A stretch of 64,000 bases of DNA, taken from NCBI RefSeq assembly GCF_013294115.1, contig NZ_JABSNP010000010.1:62001-126000 (forward strand), given 5' to 3'. This DNA is from Hymenobacter caeli (GTDB lineage Bacteria; Bacteroidota; Bacteroidia; Cytophagales; Hymenobacteraceae). A model generated the notes under the pieces. The model did no database searches. It saw only the letters and a list, made by a program, of their open reading frames with translations, and was not told where the DNA came from. Position numbers and translations under genes: made by a program. Positions 44,738 through 53,636 of the stretch are shown here, one piece after another (within the stretch, counting starts at the first letter, position 1; each line of letters begins with the position of its first letter).

Positions 44738-46051
44738 TTAAAATGGCCCGCGCCGCCCGCCGCTGGCCCCGCCCGACATGCCCGACATGAGGTTGCCGGT
44801 GCCGGATTTGGCCGGGCCGTTGTCCTGGCCGGTGGCCACGGCCTCGCCGGCCCGCAGCGGGCCCCGCACTTGGGTGTGCACGCCATCGGTAGCGCCCACG
44901 CGCACGGCCACGGGCCGGAGCGAGTCGCCGCGCACCACCCACACCAGGGCCCCGGCCGGCACGGGGCCGGCACCCGCCCGCAGGTAGCCCGCGGGCGGCA
45001 CAAACGTGAGGGCACTGGCCGGCACGGTGGGCGCGGCCGGGTAGTGCGCCGTGCCGACGGTGAGGTTGGCGGTGAGGCCGGGCAGCAGGGCCAGGTCGGC
45101 ATTCGTCGTGCTGATGATGACCGTGTAGGTGACCACGCTCTGCGTGACAACGGGTTGCAGGCGAATCTGCTGCACCACGCCCTGGAAGGCGCGGCCGGGG
45201 TAGGCATCGACCTCGAAGCGCACCGGCTGGCCGGTTTTCACCTGGCCGATGTCGGCTTCGTCCACGGCGGCTTCCACCTGCATCCGGGTCAGGTCGTTGG
45301 CGATGGTGAAGAGCGTGGGCGTGTTGAAGCTGGCGGCCACGGTCTGGCCCACGTCCACATTGCGGGCTACCACCACCCCGGCAATGGGGGCCGCGATGGT
45401 GGCAAAGTTCAGGTTCACGCGGGCGCGCTGCTGCTGGGTGCGGGCCGACCGCTCGCTGGCCAGGGCGCTCTGGTAGGTGGTCAGGGCGGTGTCGTAGTCC
45501 ACGCGGGCCGTCACCTTATTGGCGTAGAGCAGCCGGGCCCGCTCGAATTCGCGCTGGCTCTCGCGGGTTTGCACCTGGGCTTTGTCGAGCACGGCGGTGG
45601 CGTCGGCCAGGGCCGAGAGCAGCAGGGTTTTGTCTAGCTCGGCAATCACCTGGCCTTTTTTCACCCGCGAATTGAAGTCGGCGTACAAGGCCGAAATCAC
45701 GCCCGACACCTGCGTGCCCACCGCCACGGTGCGCACGGCGGCCAGCGTGCCAGTGGCCGTGGCGCCCAGGTCCAGCGGCTTGCTTTCGACCGGCGCGGTG
45801 TAATACTTCCAGGCCACGGCACTGGGGCGCAGCCAGAACCAGGCCCCCGCGGCGGCGGCCAGCACAAAAGCCAGCGTCCACCAGGGCCAGGGGCGCCGCC
45901 ACCAGCCGGGCTCGCTCAGTGCCGGGATTTCGGCCGGGGCCCCCGGCGGCGGTGAAGTAGCCGCGGGCGGCAGGGCGGCGGGCGCGGGCAGCACCAAAGC
46001 GGGCGCGGCCACCAGCGGCACCAGGGGCAAAGCAGGGCGAAGCGGCGTCAT
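44738..46051 (-). CDS. Membrane fusion (periplasmic adaptor) protein, HlyD/MacA-like
   Basis: A 437-residue adaptor. An N-terminal membrane helix (WWTLAFVLAAAAGAWFWL) is followed by the lipoyl-like half (GTQVSGVISALYADFNSRVK), a coiled-coil hairpin (about residues 140-215), the second lipoyl half (IAAPIAGVVVARNVDVGQTV) and beta-barrel domains. The C-terminal tail is Gly/Ser-rich. Its ATG overlaps the TolC stop (ATGA), so the two are translationally coupled. It would link the MacB-like inner-membrane pump to the outer channel. Confidence 0.85.
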   Translation of the reverse strand: MTPLRPALPLVPLVAAPALVLPAPAALPPAATSPPPGAPAEIPALSEPGWWRRPWPWWTLAFVLAAAAGAWFWLRPSAVAWKYYTAPVESKPLDLGATATGTLAAVRTVAVGTQVSGVISALYADFNSRVKKGQVIAELDKTLLLSALADATAVLDKAQVQTRESQREFERARLLYANKVTARVDYDTALTTYQSALASERSARTQQQRARVNLNFATIAAPIAGVVVARNVDVGQTVAASFNTPTLFTIANDLTRMQVEAAVDEADIGQVKTGQPVRFEVDAYPGRAFQGVVQQIRLQPVVTQSVVTYTVIISTTNADLALLPGLTANLTVGTAHYPAAPTVPASALTFVPPAGYLRAGAGPVPAGALVWVVRGDSLRPVAVRVGATDGVHTQVRGPLRAGEAVATGQDNGPAKSGTGNLMSGMSGGASGGRRGPF

Positions 46052-47592
46052 AGCGTGAGGGGTTTGCCCAGGTAAAAATCCAGGACTTTGAGTGCCAGTA
46101 GGTAGTTGTATTTGGCCTGCGTCTGCTCGGATTGGGCGCTGGCGAGCTTGTTTTTCTCAATGAGCAAATCCTGGGCATTGGCCGCGCCGAGGCGGTATTT
46201 CACGGCCATGTTGCGGTAGGCCTGGTCCTGGAAGCGCCGCGCCTCGCGGGCGGCGGCGGCGCGGCGGCCGGCGGCCTGGCCGTCGTTCTGGGCCTGCTCC
46301 ACGGCCTTGCGGAGCTGGTTGCGGGTGTCGCGCTCGTCGAGGGCCGCCGAGGCCACCGCAATTTCGGCCACCTGAATGGTGCGCCGCACCGCGAGGTTGT
46401 TGAGGATGGGCACGCTCAGGCTCAGGCCCACCGAGGGGTTGAAATTGTCGTGGAACTGGCTGCCCAGCGTGTAGCCGCCGCTCGTGCCCGTGGTGATGGG
46501 CACCCCCGCGTACACGGGCTGGGCCAGGTCGTTGCCGAGGTAGCCCACCACCTGCTGCTGCGTCACGGTCTGGTACGTATACAGGTTGCGCGCCGAGGAG
46601 TACGTGGTGGCCAGGCTGCCGCTCAAGGCCAGGCGCGGCAGCAGCTGGCTCCTCGCCGCCCGCACGCCCAGCCCCGCGCTTTCGGCCCGCAGGCTGGCCC
46701 CGCGCACCTGCGGCTGGGTGCCCAAAGCCGTGTCGTAGAGGGCCCCGGGGCTGAGCGTATCGGCCCCGAGGGGCACCGGCTGGGTGGGCAGCGCAATGGC
46801 AAAATCGGGCCGGGCGGGTTCCTCAACCAGCTGGCGCAGGGTGAGCAGGGCGGTGGCCAGGGCATTGGCGGCGGCGGTGGCGGTGAGCTGGTCGGTGGCC
46901 AGCTGGGCCTGCACTTGCAGCACGCTGGTTTCGGGCACGCTGCCGGCCGCCAGCAGCTGGCGGGTGCGGGCCAGCTGGGCCGCCGTTTCGGCGTGCTGCA
47001 CGAGGGCGGTTTGCAGCTGCTCCTGGGCCTGCAAAACGGCCACGTAGCCCTGCAATACTTGCAGGGCGAGGTCGAGGCGGGCGGTTTCGGCGTCGAGCCG
47101 GGTGGCGGCCAGGTCCTTCTCGTACTGGCGGATGGTGTGCTGGATGCGCCCGCCGTTGAACACGGTGACGGCGCTGGTCAGGCTGGCGCTCACGCTGCCC
47201 ACGTGCTGGTTCACAAACTGGTTGGTGCCGGGGTCCACGCTGCGGCCGGCGCTGTAGTTGTAGCCGCTGTTGCCGTTGAGGGTGGGGTAGCGGTTGGCCC
47301 GAAATTGCAGCAGCGCGGCCCGGCTGGCGGTGGTATTCAGGTCGGCGCGCTGGGCGGCCACGTTGCGGGCCTGGGCCAGCGCAATGCACTCGGGCAGGGT
47401 CAGCGGCGCGTGGCCCGGCGGGGGCCCCCCCACCACCCCCACCGGCTGCGCCCGGCCGGTGGTGCTGAGCAGCAGTAGCAGCCCCAGCAGCCCCGCGCCT
47501 TTCGGCCAGCCGGGTCCAATAGGCTGTTGGCCAATGCGCAGGCACTTGTCTCCAGTCCGGTGGCCCTGGAGCACGGCTGTTTTCCTGTTCAT
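46048..47592 (-). CDS. Outer-membrane efflux channel, TolC family
   Basis: A 514-residue TolC-like protein with two OEP repeats. The mature part begins near LTLPECIALAQARNVAAQRA, the strand and helix pattern repeats near PSVGLSLSVPILNNLAVRRT, and LGAANAQDLLIEKNKLASAQ is near the end. A signal peptide is included in the long N terminus. The start is the ATG before NRKTAVLQG; the frame stays open beyond it. First gene of the efflux unit. The 197 bases upstream to the histidine kinase gene show no operator. Confidence 0.83.
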   Translation of the reverse strand: MNRKTAVLQGHRTGDKCLRIGQQPIGPGWPKGAGLLGLLLLLSTTGRAQPVGVVGGPPPGHAPLTLPECIALAQARNVAAQRADLNTTASRAALLQFRANRYPTLNGNSGYNYSAGRSVDPGTNQFVNQHVGSVSASLTSAVTVFNGGRIQHTIRQYEKDLAATRLDAETARLDLALQVLQGYVAVLQAQEQLQTALVQHAETAAQLARTRQLLAAGSVPETSVLQVQAQLATDQLTATAAANALATALLTLRQLVEEPARPDFAIALPTQPVPLGADTLSPGALYDTALGTQPQVRGASLRAESAGLGVRAARSQLLPRLALSGSLATTYSSARNLYTYQTVTQQQVVGYLGNDLAQPVYAGVPITTGTSGGYTLGSQFHDNFNPSVGLSLSVPILNNLAVRRTIQVAEIAVASAALDERDTRNQLRKAVEQAQNDGQAAGRRAAAAREARRFQDQAYRNMAVKYRLGAANAQDLLIEKNKLASAQSEQTQAKYNYLLALKVLDFYLGKPLTL

Positions 47593-47789
47593 GGCAACCG
47601 GGGGTTTAAAGCGTATTCGAAAGCAGCTTGCGCTGGAGATTTTAGTGGTGTATTCGCTAAAATGCGGCCCCGTGCTACCCAGCGGCCCACCAGCCATCGG
47701 CAGCAGCGCCGCCGATACCGGCCGGGGCCCCGTGCGCGTATCTCCTCGCCAACAGCGCCGTCCGCTGCCCCCGGAAAACCGGTCGCGGC

Positions 47790-48920
47790 TCACTCCAGCA
47801 CCTCAACTGCGCCCACCCGCGCCGGTGCGCCCACGGTTTCGGCCCGCGGAATCTCGATGGTGAACGTGCTGCCCTGGCCCTCCTGGCTGGCCACGGAAAT
47901 GTGGCCGTGGTGCCACTCCTCGATGGTTTTGCACAGGGCCAGGCCCAGCCCGGTGGTGGCTTCGCCGCGCAGGCCCGGCCGGCGGGCCTTGGTAAACCGC
48001 TCGAACAGGTACGGCTGCAGGGCCAGCGGAATGCCGATGCCCTCGTCCATCACCTCAATGCGGACCACGCCGGGCCCCGGCGCGATGCGCACGGCCACGC
48101 GGCCGGCATCGGGGGTGAACTTGAAGGCGTTGCCCACCAGGTTGATGAGCACCTGCGTGAACTTGTTGACGTCGAGGTGGGCGTAGATCGGCGCGGCGGG
48201 CAGCGTGTAGGTGAAGGCGTGGCCGAGCACCCGCTGGCCGGCCTGGAGCTGGTCGAGCGGCACGCGCAGCACGGCGCCCACGTCCACGCGGTCCACCTTC
48301 AGGTCGGTGTTGGCCGAGGTCAGGAATTCTATGTTAATGAGGTCGCGGATCATCTTCACGCTGTCGCGGCTGGTGGTTTCCAGCACGTTCAGCATCTCGG
48401 GCACCCGGCTGTTGAGCGGCGAAGTGACTTCCTCCCGCAGGAACTGGGCAATCTGCTTTATCATAATAAAGGCCCCGCTCAGGTCGTGCGACAGGATTTC
48501 GAGCGTGGCGTTTTTGCGGCTGTTGAACAGGTCGGCGTTTTCCTGGTAGCGCTTCAGCACGCTGGTGTCGCGCAGGGTGCCCCCGAGCAGCACCCGGCCC
48601 TGCGCATCCTGCCGGTAAGCGGGCGTGAGGCAAAACCACTGGTGCGGCTGGCCCGCGTGCAGCAGGCGCACTTCTACTTCGTTGGCGGGCGGGCCCTGCT
48701 GCCACCGGGCCCAGTAGTGGGCCAGGTAGGCCCGGTCGTCGGGGTGCAGGCGCCGGAGCAAGCCCGGCAGCTCGGCGTTCACCAGCCCGCGGGTGCCCTG
48801 AAAAACCCGCTCGTAGGCGGCGTTGACGAACACGACGCGGCCCGCCGCCGGGTCGTACACAAACTGCACGTGGGCGCTGGCTTCCGCCTGGTCCTGAAAG
48901 AAGTCGGCGTAATCGGGCAT
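47790..48920 (-). CDS. PAS-domain sensor histidine kinase
   Basis: A 376-residue kinase: one PAS domain (about residues 10-125), then the HisKA helix with phospho-acceptor His145 in ILSHDLSGAF, and a HATPase domain (N box NLVGNAFKFTP, G1 DEGIGIP, G2 TGLGLALCK). No membrane helix, so it senses a cytoplasmic signal. No response regulator is adjacent, so it is an orphan. Its promoter carries a CRP/FNR-type operator 180 bases upstream. Confidence 0.83.
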   Translation of the reverse strand: MPDYADFFQDQAEASAHVQFVYDPAAGRVVFVNAAYERVFQGTRGLVNAELPGLLRRLHPDDRAYLAHYWARWQQGPPANEVEVRLLHAGQPHQWFCLTPAYRQDAQGRVLLGGTLRDTSVLKRYQENADLFNSRKNATLEILSHDLSGAFIMIKQIAQFLREEVTSPLNSRVPEMLNVLETTSRDSVKMIRDLINIEFLTSANTDLKVDRVDVGAVLRVPLDQLQAGQRVLGHAFTYTLPAAPIYAHLDVNKFTQVLINLVGNAFKFTPDAGRVAVRIAPGPGVVRIEVMDEGIGIPLALQPYLFERFTKARRPGLRGEATTGLGLALCKTIEEWHHGHISVASQEGQGSTFTIEIPRAETVGAPARVGAVEVLE

Positions 48921-49064
48921 GGGTACTGATTCGATGAAGGGCAGCTGGTGCGGGTGCGCGCGTGGGGGCCGCCACTAGCTGTGCCGGGGCACAGTACGGC
49001 CTCCAAAAGGGGGTAGGGGCCCCTGAAAAACCCGTCCAGCGGGTGCGGTACAAGTGGCACAACA

Positions 49065-49129
49065 CAAGATTACGCCGGCCCCAAAGCGGCCCCCATGACG
49101 AAAATCAGCCCTCAGGGTGACAAACCACA
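49065..49129 (-). promoter_or_regulatory. Kinase promoter with CRP/FNR-type operator
   Basis: TGACGAAAATCA (49096-49107) is centred 36.5 bp before the last base of TAATCTTG (reverse strand, 49072-49065), the same -7 box as in the YflT promoter. A TGAC half-site at 49118 lies 22 bp further out. The leader to the start codon would be about 140 bases, with no gene in it. Confidence 0.7.
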
Positions 49130-49154
49130 GCTTCTGCTTAGCGCGGTTGCTCCT

Positions 49155-49303
49155 GCGCCGGTCCGGCGGCGGAGCCGGCCGACCGGTTGACGCGGGAACG
49201 AGGCCTGCCCGACCGGCCAGGCGGCGCACGCGGGAACGAGGCCTGCCCGACCGGCCAGGCGGCGCGCCCGTCAACCGGTCGGCTGGCTTTGCCAGCGGAC
49301 CGG
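49155..49303. repeat. Inverted REP pair with 38-bp tandem duplication, copy 7
   Basis: Two inverted REP cores (49155-49192 and 49268-49303) enclose two perfect tandem 38-base units (49190-49227 and 49228-49265). The unit is the same spacer as in copies 2 and 8, so the duplication happened inside an existing element. Confidence 0.88.
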
Positions 49304-49349
49304 AGCCCGTACCCGTACTTGGAAATGGAAGTAATTAGCGACCCGAGGG

Positions 49350-49799
49350 TTACGCGTAGCTGATGGACTCCAGCTCGTGGTGGGCCACAAAATCCAGCAG
49401 CAGCTTCAGCAGCTCGGGGCGCACGCGGGGCTGGGGGGCAAACAGCAGCAGCTCGGCGGGCGTGGCGGCGGCCAGCAGGGCGTGCAGCTCCGCGGCGTTG
49501 GCCACGCGGAAGCCCATGTTCCAGTCGGCAAAGCTGCGCTCGGCGCAGGCCCCGGCGCCCACCAGGCGGCAGTGGTGGTGGCGTGGGTCGGCCACGATGC
49601 GGTCGTAGTAGAGCGTCCGTACCACGTCTTCTTCGCCCTCCAGAATCTGAAAAAACCGGTCGTCGGGCGTGTGCAGCAGCAGGCCCGAGAGGTGGTGTTC
49701 GCGGTTGAAGGCGCGGGCCTGGTGCAGCAGGGCCGTCAGCGCCGGCGTGTCGAAGGGTTGCAGGGCCTGGCTGTGGTAGAGGAGGTGGTACAGGCCCAT
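49350..49799 (-). CDS. BLUF-domain blue-light sensor protein
   Basis: A 149-residue single-domain BLUF protein, paralogous to the one after ldhA. The flavin-site residues are Tyr8 (LLYHSQA), Asn32 (RAFNREHHLSG), Gln51 (FFQILEG), Trp93 and Met95 (FADWNMG). No output domain is visible, so it would act through a partner. The ATG before GLYHLLYHS is chosen; the frame stays open upstream. It lies between the two PAS kinases. Confidence 0.85.
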   Translation of the reverse strand: MGLYHLLYHSQALQPFDTPALTALLHQARAFNREHHLSGLLLHTPDDRFFQILEGEEDVVRTLYYDRIVADPRHHHCRLVGAGACAERSFADWNMGFRVANAAELHALLAAATPAELLLFAPQPRVRPELLKLLLDFVAHHELESISYA

Positions 49800-50044
49800 G
49801 GTCGCAGCAGCAAGTAAATGAAAGCCCGCCGGGGGCGGGTACCCTTCCTGGCCAATGCAGCGCTTACGGTTGGTGAAGTTACGCAGTGAGCCTGATAACC
49901 GGCCCAATCCAAGCGTGCCACTACGGCGATTTTTAGGACAATTTATTGTTTGGAAGCGAATTAAAAACGATAAATTAAATATTTGGTGGTCATATTTTTA
50001 ATTCACTTGCAACGCCGAGCCAGCGTGCCGGCCCGGCGGGCAGC

Positions 50045-50380
50045 CTACTCCGCTGGGGCCCCGGCGAGCCGGGCCAGCAGCTGGGCCACGATGAACTCGC
50101 CCTCGGGCAGGCCCTGCTGCCGCCACAGCTCCACGCCCTGCCGCACCAGCACGAAGGCCGGCAAATTGGTTGCCTGGAAGCTGCGCACCACCGCCGGATG
50201 GCTGGCCTCGTCCACCGACAGCACCCGGATAACACTTCCCAGCCGCTGCTGCAAGGCCTGGAGCGCCGCCAGCGTGGCCGCCCGCACCGGCAGGGCCGTG
50301 CCCTCTGTCGGCAGCAGCACCAGCAGCACCGCTGCATCGGCGGCCACGGCAGCACTTGGCGTAGAGAAAGAAATGGACAT
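50045..50380 (-). CDS. Thioredoxin-fold protein lacking the Cys-x2-Cys motif
   Basis: A 111-residue thioredoxin-like protein. The segment VLSVDEASHPAVVRSFQATN followed by LPAFVLVRQGVELWRQQG matches the second half of thioredoxin, including the cis-Pro position. The active-site loop, expected near residues 25-30, reads LPTEGTALP with no cysteine, and there is no Cys in the whole protein. It therefore cannot be a thiol oxidoreductase and may be a chaperone or binding module. The ATG before SISFSTP is chosen; a -7 box TATTTTTG and an FNR-type palindrome lie upstream. Confidence 0.7.
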   Translation of the reverse strand: MSISFSTPSAAVAADAAVLLVLLPTEGTALPVRAATLAALQALQQRLGSVIRVLSVDEASHPAVVRSFQATNLPAFVLVRQGVELWRQQGLPEGEFIVAQLLARLAGAPAE

Positions 50381-50419
50381 GGCAAGCAGCCCGCTGGCGG
50401 TAGTAGAGGAGAATAAAGG

Positions 50420-50484
50420 CAAAAATAGTGCCTTCCCACTCCTCCCCACAGGAGAATACGTGTCTGAATAGTTGATATGTATCA
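50420..50484 (-). promoter_or_regulatory. Thioredoxin-like promoter with distal FNR-type site
   Basis: TGATATGTATCA (50473-50484) is perfect and centred 58.5 bp before the last base of TATTTTTG (reverse strand, 50427-50420), which is a perfect TAnnTTTG box. No palindrome is present at the nearer position. Confidence 0.65.
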
Positions 50485-50710
50485 TATTAATTATAGAAAA
50501 GGGTGACGCGGTAATTCCGTCCGGTGTGCCGCAGTGGCAGAGCCGATGGCGGGGCTGGCACTTGACCGCTGGGGCCGGGGCCCCGGCGGCCGCCAGAAAT
50601 CTAAAGCCCCAGGCATTTGCCCGGCCCGCGCAGGAGCGCCTGCCGGAGCGGCCGTACCCGTTTCAATTGGCAGGTGTCGCAAAACTATTGGGCCGTTTGG
50701 GTCACCGCCA

Positions 50711-50775
50711 TGATAGTTTTCGGGTAAATACCTGACGTTCGTCATAAGCAGGCCCCCGCCTACCGCCGACCTTTG
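50711..50775 (+). promoter_or_regulatory. Kinase-regulator promoter with CRP/FNR-type operator
   Basis: TGACGTTCGTCA (50733-50744) is centred 36.5 bp before the last base of GACCTTTG (50768-50775). A TGAT half-site at 50711 sits 22 bp further upstream. This promoter would express the kinase and receiver-CRP genes, so their product may control its own synthesis. The stretch 50485-50710 holds no gene. Confidence 0.75.
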
Positions 50776-50822
50776 GTGGGAACGAGGTTTAGCCCAGTAC
50801 CCCGATTCCCCCGCGCCCGCCG

Positions 50823-52410
50823 ATGCTTTCCACTGCTTACACTACCGTTCTCTCCAACCTGCTCTACACCCACTCGCGGGAGTTTGTGGGCATCTATGAT
50901 GTTGAAATGGGCTGGTTTACGCAGGTAAATCCCGTGGCCGTGCAGCTGCTGGGCTATGCCTCGGAAGAGGCTTTTCTCACCGACCCCGACCACTCGCTGC
51001 GCACGCCGCCCTGGACGGCGGACGAGTGGCGGGCGCTGGTCGAAATTGCCCGGCGCGAAGGCCACCACGAGCTGGACGCCTGCATTCGCCGCCACACCGG
51101 CGAACCACTCCAGGCCTACATGCGGCTCACGCATTTTGAGGCCGAAGGCCGGCCCTCGCTCCTCGTGTGCCTGACCGCGCAAAGCCCCCTGCAGCACGCC
51201 GAGCGGGCCCTGGCCCACAGCGTGCGGCGCTTCGAGGCGGTGTTTGCCAATGCGACCATCGGCATCATCGTCTGCGATAGAGCGGGCATCATGGTGTCGG
51301 CCAATGAGTTGGCGGGGCAGCTGTTTGGCTACGCGCTGCCCGCGCTGCTGGGCCGGCGCATCGAAGCGCTGGTGCCCGGTTCCGATGACCATCACCACGA
51401 GCAGCTGCGCGCATCGTTCAACCAGCACCCGCAGGTGCGCAGCATGGGTTTGCACCGCGTGCTGCAAGGCCAGCGCCAGGATGGCTCCGTGTTTCCGGTG
51501 GAAGTCAGCCTGAGCTACTTCTACCTCGACGAGGAGCTGTACGTGGTGGCCTACATTCTCGATATCAGCCTCAAGCAAGCCGCTGAGCAGGAGCTCATTG
51601 CCCAGCACCAGCACGTGGCGCGCCTCAACGCCGAGCTGGAGCAGAAGGTGGCCGACCGTACCCACGCGCTGCTCAGCACCCTGGCCGAGCTCGAGCAGCG
51701 CGGCCAGGAGCTGGCCCAGGCCCTGGCCGCCGAGCGCGAGCTGGGCGAGCTCAAGTCGCGCTTCGTGAGCATGGCCTCGCACGAGTTTCGGACCCCCCTC
51801 ACGGCGGTGCTCACCTCGGCCACGCTCATCGGCAAGTACCCCGGCGGCGACCAGCAGGCCCAGCGCGTGCGCCACCTGGCGCGCATCGAAGCCTCGGTGA
51901 ACCACCTCAACGCCATCCTGGAGGAGTTTCTGTCGGTGGGCCGCATCGAGGAAGGCACCATGGCGGCGCACGCCACCACCTTCGACCTGGCCGCGCTGCT
52001 CACCGAAACCCTGGCCGATGTGCAAAGCCTGCGCAAGCCCGGCCAAACCATTGTGCGCCTGGTAGAGTGCCCCGACCCCGTGCACCTCGATGCCTCGCTG
52101 CTGCGCAAAATCGTGGTCAACCTGCTCTCCAACGCCCTCAAGTATTCGGGCGATAACTCGGTGGTGACCGTGCGAGCCAGCTGCCAGGCCAACCAGCTGG
52201 TGCTGAGCGTGGAAGACCAGGGCGTGGGCATTTCGGAGGCCGACCAGAAGCACTTGTTCGAGCGGTTTTTCCGGGCCCGCAACGTCAGCACCGTGCCCGG
52301 CACCGGGCTGGGCCTCTACATCATTGCCAAGTACCTGGAGCTGCTGCGGGGCACCATTGCCCTGCGCAGCGCGCTGGGCCAGGGCACCACCGTCACCGTC
52401 ACCATTCCCT

Positions 52411-52433
<23 letters not shown>
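50823..52433 (+). CDS. PAS-PAS sensor histidine kinase
   Basis: A 536-residue soluble kinase: PAS domain one (residues about 10-125), PAS domain two (about 135-255, FEAVFANATIGIIVCDRAGI), a coiled coil (about 255-300), HisKA with His320 in MASHEFRTPLTAV, and HATPase (N box NLLSNALKYSGD, DQGVGISEAD, GTGLGLYI). No membrane helices. The PAS domains have no obvious haem or flavin residue I can name. It overlaps the receiver-CRP gene by 23 bases, so the pair is one unit, and phosphotransfer to that receiver is likely. Confidence 0.88.
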
Positions 52434-53463
<1,030 letters not shown>

Positions 53464-53507
53464 GGCCCGCCGCGGCCCACTGCGCTTCCCAAGTCTGTGT
53501 CCGTGCG

Positions 53508-53612
53508 CCGGTCCGTCGGCGGAGCCGGCCGACCGGTTGACGGGTGCGCCGCCTGGCCAGTCATTCAGCCCCCGTTCCCACGACAACCGGCCGGCCGGCT
53601 CCGCCGCCGGCG
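53508..53612. repeat. Inverted REP pair, copy 8
   Basis: Cores at about 53508-53545 and 53579-53612 around the same spacer type as copy 2. A fragment resembling the outer arm (GAAACTGCGCTAG) follows on one side only. It lies between convergent genes. Confidence 0.8.
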
Positions 53613-53636
53613 CTGTACACCAACCCCGAAACTGCG

